Positions 1 to 7,238 of a stretch of DNA of 17,861 bases are shown piece after piece. The notes beneath the pieces are model-generated. The model was not told the DNA's origin. It worked only from the letters and a program-made list of their open reading frames with translations, and ran no database searches. A program made the position numbers and the translations under genes. The first letter of the stretch is position 1; each line of letters opens with the position of its first letter. Origin of the DNA: Alphaproteobacteria bacterium (GTDB lineage: Bacteria > Pseudomonadota > Alphaproteobacteria > Puniceispirillales > UBA1172); assembly GCA_023259875.1 (NCBI GenBank), contig JALRFL010000098.1, positions 1 to 17,861 of the forward strand. The letters run 5' to 3'.

Positions 1-1
1 T

Positions 2-142
2 GATGCTTTTGACTCGTCGTTAGTGACACTCTCGGCGATTGTTATCATTGGACGGGAAATTGTTGTCAGCGCCCTACGTGAATGGATGTCTGAAATCGGC
101 CAACGTACGCAGGTCGCAGTCAGTTGGCTAGGTAAGGTCAAA
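2..142 (+). pseudogene. pgsA: pgsA fragment (CDP-diacylglycerol--glycerol-3-phosphate 3-phosphatidyltransferase), cut at both sides
   Basis: The frame is open from base 2 and contains I-V-I-I-G-R-E-I-V-V-S-A-L-R-E-W-M, then V-A-V-S-W-L-G-K-V-K at 116-142. This is the highly conserved central part of PgsA, an inner-membrane enzyme that makes phosphatidylglycerophosphate from CDP-diacylglycerol and glycerol-3-phosphate. In intact PgsA the lysine is followed by a T-T-A-Q-M-type stretch and the last membrane helices. Here the frame continues to 304 but is non-homologous and not membrane-like, so the 3' third is lost. The catalytic D-G-x2-A-R region would lie left of the window and cannot be seen. 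PgsA is normally essential, so an intact copy should exist elsewhere unless the junction is an assembly artefact. Identity is well supported; the cause of the break is not. Confidence 0.72.
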
Positions 143-160
143 ATCATATTTGGGTGCCAT
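134..160 (-). pseudogene. Possible 5' stub of a glutathione-reductase-like gene
   Basis: On the minus strand an ATG at 160 is preceded by AGAGGAG with an 8-base spacer, as good a ribosome site as any in the window. It encodes M-A-P-K-Y-D-F-D-L, then T and a stop. Y-D-F/Y-D-L is how many alphaproteobacterial glutathione reductases begin, just before their V-I-G-G-G-S-G-G FAD motif. The stub ends exactly where the plus-strand pgsA homology ends. A strong start followed by ten codons is best read as a gene whose body was removed at this junction. The nine-residue match is suggestive only, and the ATG could be fortuitous. Confidence 0.35.
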
Positions 161-235
161 GGGCGTATCTCCTCTTTGCCCATTGATACCCTTTTGATGG
201 CTAAAAATCCATCATGTCCTTTATATTCGTTTTTC

Positions 236-697
236 CTAATGCACCTGACCTGTTGGCAAAAGCCGGTCAGTTTCGCCCTTATCCAGCTGGTCGGCATCGT
301 CTGAACTTAACGAAGTGGAAAGCCTGATATAGTCAATTAACTGGCGCATTCCTGACACCAATTCGACCAGATGCGCCGGTGTCATGGTTAAGGTGGAAAC
401 CTTGGAAAAAATGGTGAATGTCACTGGCCCCGGGCAAATGCCATAACCTGTTAAGCTTGTGCCAATCATATTTTCCAACATCATAGATGCCAAGATTGGC
501 GTATAAATAGGTTCGCCCGTGTTTTTAACGAAAGTGCCATAAATGATAATCTCATCAATATGGCTTAATGGTTCTAACTGGATAGGAAAATGGCTGTCAT
601 CACCTAGCACCCAGTGGCCATCCTCAGAATATGAAATCTTCCCCAAATCGTGATCATTTATCTCATCAACTAAATGCATTAAATTATCAACCAACAT
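236..697 (-). CDS. Small CesT/type III secretion chaperone-like protein
   Basis: A 153-residue acidic protein with no signal peptide or membrane segment. The start at 697 is chosen because GAGGG lies 7 bases upstream; the longer start at 748 has no ribosome site. The layout is an N-terminal amphipathic helix (M-L-V-D-N-L-M-H-L-V-D-E-I), alternating strands (G-H-W-V-L-G; I-I-I-Y-G-T-F), a helix with M-M-L-E-N-M near residue 90, a G-x-G-I-C-P-G strand pair, and a final helix (H-L-V-E-L-V-S-G-M-R-Q-L-I-D-Y-I). This order and length resemble the CesT/Tir chaperone fold, which is also found in bacteria without type III secretion. No secretion gene is nearby. It precedes the truncated glutathione-reductase-like start by 75 bases on the same strand, so the two may have been co-transcribed. 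The function is unknown and the family assignment is tentative. Confidence 0.55.
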   Translation of the reverse strand: MLVDNLMHLVDEINDHDLGKISYSEDGHWVLGDDSHFPIQLEPLSHIDEIIIYGTFVKNTGEPIYTPILASMMLENMIGTSLTGYGICPGPVTFTIFSKVSTLTMTPAHLVELVSGMRQLIDYIRLSTSLSSDDADQLDKGETDRLLPTGQVH

Positions 698-822
698 AGA
701 CTTGCCCTCGTTTGCGATCTCAAACATGCAACAATGAACAATTAACATTAGATGATATATTGTGCTTTCGGTGGAGTCGGTTAAAGCCTATCAACAAGTG
801 CCCACCAATTAGGATCAGAACA

Positions 823-851
823 GACGCAGGCAAGTGTTACCTGCCTGCGTC
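823..851. terminator. Perfect 10-bp GC-rich hairpin downstream of the GST gene
   Basis: GACGCAGGCA (823-832) and TGCCTGCGTC (842-851) are exact reverse complements with a 9-base loop. The hairpin lies 18 bases past the GST stop codon, where transcription of that gene should end, and upstream of the CesT-like gene. There is no clean U-tract on either strand (minus continues TGTTCTG), so it is a non-canonical terminator or mRNA 3'-end stabiliser. It could instead be a copy of an interspersed palindromic repeat; no second copy was noticed in this window. Confidence 0.5.
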
Positions 852-869
852 CCTAACACCTACCTGCGC

Positions 870-1511
870 CTAGCGCCAAGGGGCAGGATCAATATCTTCG
901 GGCAATGTCGCGTGATAGCCTGGCACGGATTTGGCGAAATCAGTCATCCATGCCTCCATCATTGGCAAATGATCACGCCAGTTGATCTGTTTGCGGTAAT
1001 CATAATGATCCAGCGCACAAGCCAGCGCAATTTCAACCGCGTTTGGTGTTGCGCCATTCGTATAAGTGGGGTTTTCGGATTTGATTTCCGCCATACTGCG
1101 AAGAATCTTGTCACGCTGATAATCAACAAAAGATTCCACGCGCATATTTTCTGGACGAAAGCGGCCTTCATAAACAATCAGGATGCCAGCATCAAGCATA
1201 CCGATCACCCGGGCTAGTTTTGTTTTAAGGCGAAACATATCCATGCCTGATCCGGGGAACAACACACTGTTTCCATGTTTGGCGCGATATTCCTCATCAA
1301 GATAGTCCAAAATGACACGGGTGTCATAAAGCGCGTCATCACCAACCAGCAAAATAGGAATCTTACCAAGGGGGTTTTGCTGGCGCAGATTGTCATTCGG
1401 ATCATTAGTATCCGCAGCTTGCACCGTAAGCTGATCTGCCATGTTTTGCACCTCAATGGCAATTTTCACCATCCGGCCAAAGGGTGATGGAGGGGAAGTT
1501 CTTAAAATCAT
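870..1511 (-). CDS. Glutathione S-transferase family protein
   Basis: A 213-residue soluble protein. The start at 1511 is chosen because GGAG sits 8 bases upstream; the frame is open to 1574 but without a ribosome site there. The N-terminal thioredoxin fold (about 1-78) has L-R-T-S-P-P-S-P-F-G-R, a typical Ser-type active-site loop with S9 as likely thiol-activating residue. The cis-proline segment N-P-L-G-K-I-P-I-L is at 46-54. D-T-R-V-I at 63-67 replaces the more usual D/E-S-x-x-I glutathione gamma-glutamyl-binding motif. The helical C-terminal domain follows (about 85-213). Bacterial relatives conjugate or reduce electrophiles and peroxides with glutathione; the substrate cannot be told. 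It is divergent from the dehydrogenase gene at 1677, with which it shares a 165-base intergenic region. Family confidence is high, specific function unknown. Confidence 0.88.
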   Translation of the reverse strand: MILRTSPPSPFGRMVKIAIEVQNMADQLTVQAADTNDPNDNLRQQNPLGKIPILLVGDDALYDTRVILDYLDEEYRAKHGNSVLFPGSGMDMFRLKTKLARVIGMLDAGILIVYEGRFRPENMRVESFVDYQRDKILRSMAEIKSENPTYTNGATPNAVEIALACALDHYDYRKQINWRDHLPMMEAWMTDFAKSVPGYHATLPEDIDPAPWR

Positions 1512-1578
1512 TTTGTTCACTCCATTGATTGATATGTTCATACCATGGCATTGATCAAAAAACCTGTCTAGCATCAGA

Positions 1579-1607
1579 TTGCACTTCGACGCATATCACG
1601 CTAGAAT
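1579..1607 (+). promoter_or_regulatory. Sigma70-like promoter for the beta-hydroxyacid dehydrogenase
   Basis: TTGCAC (1579-1584) and TAGAAT (1602-1607) are separated by 17 bases, close to the TTGACA/TATAAT consensus at ideal spacing. Transcription would begin near 1614 and leave a leader of about 60 bases before the AGGAG ribosome site and ATG at 1677. No equally good promoter was found for the divergent GST gene. Confidence 0.5.
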
Positions 1608-1676
1608 CCGCACAACATCGCATTGCTTCTGACTATGTTGCGACCCCAAATGATCGGCTGAATAGGAGAATCCATC

Positions 1677-2540
1677 ATGGCAAAAATAGCATTTCTTGGT
1701 CTTGGCGTAATGGGTTACCCCATGGCCGGTCACCTGAAAGCCGGTGGGCATGATGTCACCGTTTATAACCGAAGCGCGGAGAAAGCGGCCGCTTGGGTCA
1801 AGCAACATGGTGGCAAGAGCGCTGACACCCCTGCCAGCGCCGCCAAAGATGCCGATATCGTGTTTTGCTGTGTCGGGGCGGATAAAGACCTTTACGCGGT
1901 GACAACAGGGGAAAACGGAGCGTTTTCCGGCATGAAAGCCGGCGCGGTGTTTGTTGATAACACCACCGCCTCTGCTGATGCGGCAAGAAGCCTAGAGGCC
2001 GCGGCCCGTGATCATGGGCTTGGTTTTATTGATGCGCCTGTTTCTGGCGGTCAGGCAGGGGCAGAAGGGGGTAAACTCACCGTGATGTGTGGCGGTGATC
2101 CGGCGGTATTTGCAAAGGTAGAAGCCGCCATATCGTGCTATGCCGCCAAGGTGGTTTTGGTAGGGCCATCCGGCGCAGGCCAGTTAACAAAGATGGTCAA
2201 TCAGATTTGTATCGCCGGACTCGTGCAAGCCTTATCCGAGGCGATTAATTTTGGTCAGCGCGCCAATTTGGATATGGATAAGGTGCTGGATGTGATCTCT
2301 GGCGGCGCGGCGCAATCTTGGCAAATGGTCAATCGCGGATCAACCATGACAGAAAACGCCTTTGACTTTGGCTTTGCCCTTGACTGGATGATTAAAGATT
2401 TGGGGATGTGCTTACAAGAAGCGCACGCCAACGGATCATCCCTACCTGTGACCGCTCTTGTTGCGCAATATTACGCGCAACTGTCTGATCGGGGCTATGG
2501 CAGAAATGATACCTCCGCCCTCATCAGATTGTTGCGTTAG
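1677..2540 (+). CDS. NAD(P)-dependent beta-hydroxyacid dehydrogenase (GlxR/GarR/HIBADH family)
   Basis: A 287-residue cytoplasmic enzyme, full length for the family, with AGGAG 8 bases before the ATG. The N-terminal Rossmann domain begins I-A-F-L-G-L-G-V-M-G (G8, G10, M12, G13), and N-R-S at 31-33 after the second strand favours NADP(H). The substrate loop D-A-P-V-S-G-G is at 119-125. The second glycine-rich strand G-G-K-L-T-V-M-C-G-G is at 131-140. Catalytic Lys172 and Asn175 lie in G-Q-L-T-K-M-V-N. Known members reduce tartronate semialdehyde, glyoxylate or succinic semialdehyde, or oxidise 3-hydroxyisobutyrate; the sequence does not decide among these. It has its own promoter and is convergent with ribH (23-base gap). 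A link to oxalate/glyoxylate metabolism through the glycerate pathway is possible but is inference from proximity only. Confidence 0.9.
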   Translation: MAKIAFLGLGVMGYPMAGHLKAGGHDVTVYNRSAEKAAAWVKQHGGKSADTPASAAKDADIVFCCVGADKDLYAVTTGENGAFSGMKAGAVFVDNTTASADAARSLEAAARDHGLGFIDAPVSGGQAGAEGGKLTVMCGGDPAVFAKVEAAISCYAAKVVLVGPSGAGQLTKMVNQICIAGLVQALSEAINFGQRANLDMDKVLDVISGGAAQSWQMVNRGSTMTENAFDFGFALDWMIKDLGMCLQEAHANGSSLPVTALVAQYYAQLSDRGYGRNDTSALIRLLR

Positions 2541-2563
2541 CTATCCCACCGTTAAGGATGGCA

Positions 2564-2992
2564 TTAGAGGCTGGCGTAAACCTTGCTGATCTCAAGCGCG
2601 GCAGAGGCGGCCTCAATCCCCTTCTTAACGAAATGCTTTTCAAAAAATTCGATAAGCTCAGGGCTTTCTTGGAAGTTATGAGGCGTCAAGACCACCGATA
2701 ACACAGGAACGCCAGTGTCCATTTGGGCGCGCATCAGGCTGTCAATCACTGATGATGCGACAAAATCATGGCGATAGATGCCACCATCAACAACAAAGGC
2801 GCAACCGATAACCGCATGATATTTCCCTGTTTCTGCCAGTGTTTTTGCAAGCAAGGGGATTTCCAACGCACCCGGAACATCAAACACATCGGTTTGATCG
2901 GCGCTGACTTTTTCCAGAAACCCTTTGAGGCCCTGATCAACAATGTTGCTGTGCCATTTGGCTTTAATAAAAGCAAAACGTGGCTTAGACAT
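2564..2992 (-). CDS. ribH: 6,7-dimethyl-8-ribityllumazine synthase, type II (RibH2-like)
   Basis: A 142-residue protein that condenses 5-amino-6-ribitylaminouracil with 3,4-dihydroxy-2-butanone-4-phosphate, the penultimate step of riboflavin synthesis. The start at 2992 has AGGAG 7 bases upstream. Diagnostic features are A-F-I-K-A-K-W-H near the N-terminus with Trp13 (type II enzymes carry Trp where the classical enzyme has Phe), V-P-G-A-L-E-I-P at 39-46, G-G-I-Y-R-H-D-F at 70-77 with catalytic-type His75, and V-L-T-P-H-N-F at 101-107. These match the Brucella RibH2 class, decameric enzymes often present beside a housekeeping RibH1. No other riboflavin gene is present and no FMN riboswitch precedes it. 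It is the last gene of the leftward run, 81 bases after the molybdoenzyme, so it may be co-transcribed. Confidence 0.93.
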   Translation of the reverse strand: MSKPRFAFIKAKWHSNIVDQGLKGFLEKVSADQTDVFDVPGALEIPLLAKTLAETGKYHAVIGCAFVVDGGIYRHDFVASSVIDSLMRAQMDTGVPVLSVVLTPHNFQESPELIEFFEKHFVKKGIEAASAALEISKVYASL

Positions 2993-3073
2993 GGCGAACT
3001 CCTTATGGATGTTATTATTGCGCTTATCTGTTAGAGGTAAGTCATCAGAGCGCATTTCGCAAGAAGCGTGTTG

Positions 3074-5443
3074 CTACTTTTTGTCTCGTTTCAAAATTTC
3101 TGGCGGCTCATGCGCGGTGACGGTCATATTCCCCCCTGCCCATTTCTCCACGCTAACAAGGCATGAATGTGCCGCTGGCCCCTGTGCCAGAGATGAAGTG
3201 CCAATGTCTGGTGTCAAGACATTGGGGTTTCCATGTTTGCAAGAGACTTGACCCGAGGGGTCTGGGTCAAACCACGCGCCGGTGCTAACCAATATCACCC
3301 CCGGCATAATATTTTCCGTGATGATCGCCCCACAGATCATCGCGCCGCGCGAATTAAAGACTTTGACCAGATCATCCGCCGCGATCCCACGCGCTTGAGC
3401 GTCTTGTGGGTGCAGATAAACCGGTTCATGCCCCTTTATCCGCGCCTGCCGGCTAATTTTGCCGTGATCCAATTGCGAATGGAGTTTGGTGTAAGGCTGA
3501 TTATTAAGCAGATGCAACTGATCACCACAATCTGGCGCGCCTAGCCATTCTTTCGGGGTTTGCCATGATGGCATAGAAAGACAATCATCAAGCCCAAACC
3601 CACCTAGCCGTTCAGAGGTGATCTCAATCAATCCTGATGGCGTTAAAAGGGGGTGTGCAATAGGATCATCACGAAAGGCTTTTAACATAATCTGAGGGCT
3701 ATCATCTTCGGGAATCATAAACCATCCGGCCTTCCGAAAACTGTCGTAATCGGGCATAGTTTTGTTGTTGCGTGACAACGCCTGACGCGACAGATCATAA
3801 AGCCATCTTTGCCATTCTTCGGCCGTGCGATCCTCGGTAAAGACAGATTTGCACCCTAAGCGTTCTGACAGACCCGAAAGGATATCATAATCATCCCTTG
3901 CCTGCCCCACAGGGGCAATCGCCTGATCCATAGAAATGACATGATTGTCACGCGGCGTCATGGCAATATCCTGCCTTTCCAGCGTGGTGGTGCAAGGCAG
4001 AACAATATCAGCAAACTTTGCATTCGCGTTCCAACACCATTCATGAACCACAATGGTTTCAGGCTTTTGCCATGCCTTAACCATGCGATTAAGGTCTTGA
4101 TGATGATGGAACGGGTTGCCGCCAGCCCAATACATTAGCCGGATATCCGGGTAAACATATTCGCCGCCATCATAGCGAAATGGCGCCCCCGGATTAAGCA
4201 ACATATCGCTGATGCGTGCCACGGGAATAAAATGGCGAACCTGATTATCACCTTGGGGTAACGCCGCGAAATCAAGATTGCTGCTGTTATTGCCAATGGA
4301 ATTGAGGGCGGAATACCCCATCCCAAAACCGCCACCGGGCAAGCCAATTTGCCCCAAGAGCGCGGCAAGAACAATCCCTGCCCAATAAGGCTGTTCCCCA
4401 TATTGCTGTCTTGTTAAGGACCAGCTTAGGCTTATCATCGTGCGCTGATCTGCCATCCGTCGTGCCAGTGTCCTAATCGTATCGGCAGGCACGGCGGTAA
4501 TTTTTTCTGCCCAATCCGCGTCGCGAATAATCCCATCTTGCTGTCCCATCACATAGGCGGCAAAAGGGGCAAATCCCGTGGTGTAGCGATCCAAAAAGGC
4601 CTGATCATGCCGATCCTCTGCGATCAGGGTATGGCATAAGGCTAACATCAGCGCGGCGTCCGTGTTCGGGCGGATTTGCACCCATTCTGGTTTAAGGTGA
4701 TTTGGGATATCCCCCCTGATGGGTGAGATATTCACAAAAGACACCCCGGCATCCGCCGCCGCCGACATAGCAGTGCCTTGGATATGATTGCCGAGACCGC
4801 CTTGCCCGATCTGACCGTTTTTGACTGGCAAGCCGCCAAAGGCAACGAATAATTTGGTATCTGATATGACCGATTGCCAACAGGTCTGATTATAAATCAC
4901 ATCCCGAAAACTGCCGATGACATGAGGAACGATAACCTCCGCCGCCGCAAAACTGTATGTGTTGACAGATTTCGTATATCCGCCAAGACAATTTAGAAAC
5001 CGGTGAATTTGGCTTTGGGCATGATGAAACCGTCCTGCGCTAGCCCAGCCATATGATCCTGCAAAAATCGCCTCATTGCCAAAGGTTGTGATGACGCGCT
5101 TTAATTCATCGGCTAAGAGCGTTTCTGCTGTTGGCCAATCCACCTCAACAAACGGCTCTTCCCCCCGTTTTTCAGAGGCGGCACCAGCGCCTTGTTCAAG
5201 CCAGCTTTTTCTCACCATAGGGGCGGTAATACGGGTCGGGTGATCAAGCACATCAATAATCCCCTGCCCAATAGGCGAAGGGTCTTTATCTGTGCCCATG
5301 GGTTCTAGGGCGGTAACTTGACCATCTTTGAGTTTCACCGAAAAACTGCCCCAATGCGATGAGGTCAGCAATTCGCGGCCCAAGGCCGAGGCGTTTTGAT
5401 CTTGATCATCCATAATTGCGATCATGTCCCAAAACCGAGACAC
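3074..5443 (-). CDS. Cytoplasmic molybdopterin oxidoreductase, biotin/methionine sulfoxide reductase type (BisC/DMSO reductase family)
   Basis: A protein of up to 789 residues, close to BisC length, with no twin-arginine signal, so it acts in the cytoplasm. It starts with the family S-S-H-W-G-S-F strand at 28-34. G-S-Y-G-W at 129-133 supplies the Tyr/Trp pair of the DMSO reductase active site. Y-S-F-A-A-A-E-V-I-V-P-H follows, where Ser164 should ligate molybdenum, so this is not a formate dehydrogenase (Cys/Sec) or nitrate reductase (Asp). The usual Asp of the family D-Y-S is Thr here. There is no N-terminal iron-sulfur motif. L-G-Q-I-G-L-P-G-G-G-F-G and the C-terminal dinucleotide-binding domain with N-V-L-T-P-D-I-G-T-S-S are present. 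Likely substrates are S- or N-oxides such as biotin or methionine sulfoxide. The frame opens with GTG at 5443 without a clear ribosome site; ATGs at 5425 and 5413 are alternatives. Confidence 0.88.
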   Translation of the reverse strand: MSRFWDMIAIMDDQDQNASALGRELLTSSHWGSFSVKLKDGQVTALEPMGTDKDPSPIGQGIIDVLDHPTRITAPMVRKSWLEQGAGAASEKRGEEPFVEVDWPTAETLLADELKRVITTFGNEAIFAGSYGWASAGRFHHAQSQIHRFLNCLGGYTKSVNTYSFAAAEVIVPHVIGSFRDVIYNQTCWQSVISDTKLFVAFGGLPVKNGQIGQGGLGNHIQGTAMSAAADAGVSFVNISPIRGDIPNHLKPEWVQIRPNTDAALMLALCHTLIAEDRHDQAFLDRYTTGFAPFAAYVMGQQDGIIRDADWAEKITAVPADTIRTLARRMADQRTMISLSWSLTRQQYGEQPYWAGIVLAALLGQIGLPGGGFGMGYSALNSIGNNSSNLDFAALPQGDNQVRHFIPVARISDMLLNPGAPFRYDGGEYVYPDIRLMYWAGGNPFHHHQDLNRMVKAWQKPETIVVHEWCWNANAKFADIVLPCTTTLERQDIAMTPRDNHVISMDQAIAPVGQARDDYDILSGLSERLGCKSVFTEDRTAEEWQRWLYDLSRQALSRNNKTMPDYDSFRKAGWFMIPEDDSPQIMLKAFRDDPIAHPLLTPSGLIEITSERLGGFGLDDCLSMPSWQTPKEWLGAPDCGDQLHLLNNQPYTKLHSQLDHGKISRQARIKGHEPVYLHPQDAQARGIAADDLVKVFNSRGAMICGAIITENIMPGVILVSTGAWFDPDPSGQVSCKHGNPNVLTPDIGTSSLAQGPAAHSCLVSVEKWAGGNMTVTAHEPPEILKRDKK

Positions 5444-5477
5444 GGTAAAGCAAATTCAGCCTATCTGTTGAGGGTTA

Positions 5478-7232
5478 TCAAGTCTCTTGTGCCCATAGCC
5501 CCAAGGTATGATTATGCTCTGCCCTAATATCCAAAACAGGGGGCGTAACATCTGGGGTGTCCGAGGCCTGATGCCAATGGATAGCGGATAAAACCTCATG
5601 CAGATTGGCGTCTTTGGGGCAAGCGTCAGCATTGTGAAAAATCCACTGTCCTGATTTCATCTGGCCATAGACTTTCGCTGTGTTAAAATCCGCAAAAGTG
5701 ATCTGATCTAAACTCTGGGTGCAGGCGGTGAGGAAACGATAAGGATCCTCACTTTGCTCTAAAACGTCATCAGGGGATTTCGCCTCAATATTGACATTGC
5801 GATAACGATCAATGTTACAAAGCGCTACCGGATCAAGAATGGTCATCATATTGTTAAGCCCAAAGGCAATGGTTCGCGGCGGCGTATGCAAGGGCTGATC
5901 ATTATCCAAAAACTCAAAATAAATGGTTTTGTTGCGCACCTGTGCCCATGAAAAAAACAAATCCGGAATTCCGTTAAACGCCTCAATGTTATGATAGAGC
6001 AAATCATCAACCGCCTTATACCGCTGGGTGGTGAGCCCACGAGCCCAAGCCCGTTCCACCGTATTTTGCGGCGCGGTAATGACAAAAAAGAGATAAACGG
6101 TATGACCAAATCGGGTTAATAAACTGCTTTGATAATCGCCACCTGCGCTGGTGTTAAAACTGTCAAAGCGAAACCGATCAACAAGCAAATGCGGCATAGT
6201 TCCTGCCTTTGCTTTTTCGGCCATATAGCCATCAAGTTTGTGATCAATCATGACCAGCTCATGCCCTGTCAGCATAGCGGCATATTTGTAGTCTTCACCA
6301 AGGCTATCATAATCAAGCAGATATTTACGCCAGTAATCGGGGGAAATCAGCGCATAATCTTCCCAATCAGTGTTCAGCTTGGCGGCAAGTTGGCGTTGTT
6401 TTGGTCTAAGCGTGCTTTTGCCAGCCGCAGACGCGCCCTTGGTGTTCATAACGACAGGCTTGCTTTGTGCAGGCAGAAATCGATATCCCTCAAGATCAGC
6501 GGCGGCCTTAAAATCAGGGGCGATCAGGGAGCGAAGCTGATTTGCACCATAATCATGAATGACCAGACGGCTGGTCAAATCTGCCAGCAAAGCCTGATCC
6601 GGTATCAATCGGCCCTGCTGACCCATCATCGCGGCCGCCAATGTTGCAAGCGCAGTATAACAGGCTTTCGTGCAGGCGTCGTCATGATCTGCCTTGGCCA
6701 TATGTTGCCACAACGCTAGGCGTTCTTCGTCTGACAGGGCTGATTGGGACGGCGGCCGTTGACCAAAGCCTAGAAACCTTAGCCAGTGGCCATTCTTAGC
6801 CTTGCTGGACTTGTCTGATGGCTTGGCCGTGGATGCGGCCAAAATACTATCCAGTTGCGTTCTGATCTTGGCTTTGATCTGATCAAAGGCGGCGGAATAG
6901 CGTTCCATTTCTGGCATCATGTGATGGCGAAAGATGCGATCCACCATCGCCCTCAAAGAAATACCCAAATCTGCGTAATTCGGGCCATCAGGCACAGAGA
7001 GATCCGAAGTCACACGGAGCAGCAATTCATGAATGATAAGGCGTTCTACCCGAAGCACCGCCATGTTTTGTGGGGATAGCCCACAGAGACGAGCCGCCTC
7101 AACCGCTTCGGCGTAGGATATGAGGCCATTTTCAGGGCGATAGAGCGTAACCGAGGGGGCGAGATGCGGCGGAATGGTAGAAGTGATGCCTGGATTCCAA
7201 GCATCACATATGGTTTTCTTATCCGCCGCCAT
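5478..7232 (-). CDS. Large P-loop kinase, zeta-toxin-like, with an unassigned N-terminal domain
   Basis: A 584-residue soluble protein. Residues 1-260 are mostly helical and not recognised, with a Lys/Ser/Ala-rich hinge near 134-148. A kinase domain follows. Walker A is G-A-S-A-A-G-K-S-T at 266-274. I-S-P-D-Y-W-R-K at 296-303 resembles the substrate-proximal Asp region of zeta toxins. G-H-E at 323-325 lies in the next helix, and L-L-V-D-R at 349-353 resembles the third strand. E-R-A-W-A-R-G-L at 393-400 looks like a lid with Arg residues. The C-terminal 130 residues are unassigned. Zeta/PezT kinases phosphorylate UDP-N-acetylglucosamine, but this protein is about twice their length, has no antitoxin gene beside it, and starts 6 bases after tctA without a good ribosome site, which suggests translational coupling. 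A metabolite kinase is as likely as a toxin. Confidence 0.72.
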   Translation of the reverse strand: MAADKKTICDAWNPGITSTIPPHLAPSVTLYRPENGLISYAEAVEAARLCGLSPQNMAVLRVERLIIHELLLRVTSDLSVPDGPNYADLGISLRAMVDRIFRHHMMPEMERYSAAFDQIKAKIRTQLDSILAASTAKPSDKSSKAKNGHWLRFLGFGQRPPSQSALSDEERLALWQHMAKADHDDACTKACYTALATLAAAMMGQQGRLIPDQALLADLTSRLVIHDYGANQLRSLIAPDFKAAADLEGYRFLPAQSKPVVMNTKGASAAGKSTLRPKQRQLAAKLNTDWEDYALISPDYWRKYLLDYDSLGEDYKYAAMLTGHELVMIDHKLDGYMAEKAKAGTMPHLLVDRFRFDSFNTSAGGDYQSSLLTRFGHTVYLFFVITAPQNTVERAWARGLTTQRYKAVDDLLYHNIEAFNGIPDLFFSWAQVRNKTIYFEFLDNDQPLHTPPRTIAFGLNNMMTILDPVALCNIDRYRNVNIEAKSPDDVLEQSEDPYRFLTACTQSLDQITFADFNTAKVYGQMKSGQWIFHNADACPKDANLHEVLSAIHWHQASDTPDVTPPVLDIRAEHNHTLGLWAQET

Positions 7233-7238
7233 TACGCA

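Noticed and set aside
143..304. Continuation of the PgsA frame as coding sequence
   Set aside because: After residue K at 140-142 the translation has no PgsA-like membrane helices and overlaps the better supported minus-strand gene ending at 236.
698..748. Longer N-terminus for the CesT-like gene
   Set aside because: The upstream ATG at 748 has no ribosome site, whereas the ATG at 697 has GAGGG at good spacing and gives family-like length.
2541..2563. Bidirectional terminator between the convergent dehydrogenase and ribH genes
   Set aside because: Only a 4-bp ATCC/GGAT pairing is visible and there is no U-tract.
2993..3073. FMN riboswitch upstream of ribH
   Set aside because: The 81-base gap lacks the conserved RFN boxes and is too short for the element.
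5478..7232. Toxin-antitoxin module based on the zeta-like kinase
   Set aside because: No small antitoxin gene precedes or follows it; it is flanked by tctA and a molybdoenzyme and is twice the usual toxin length.
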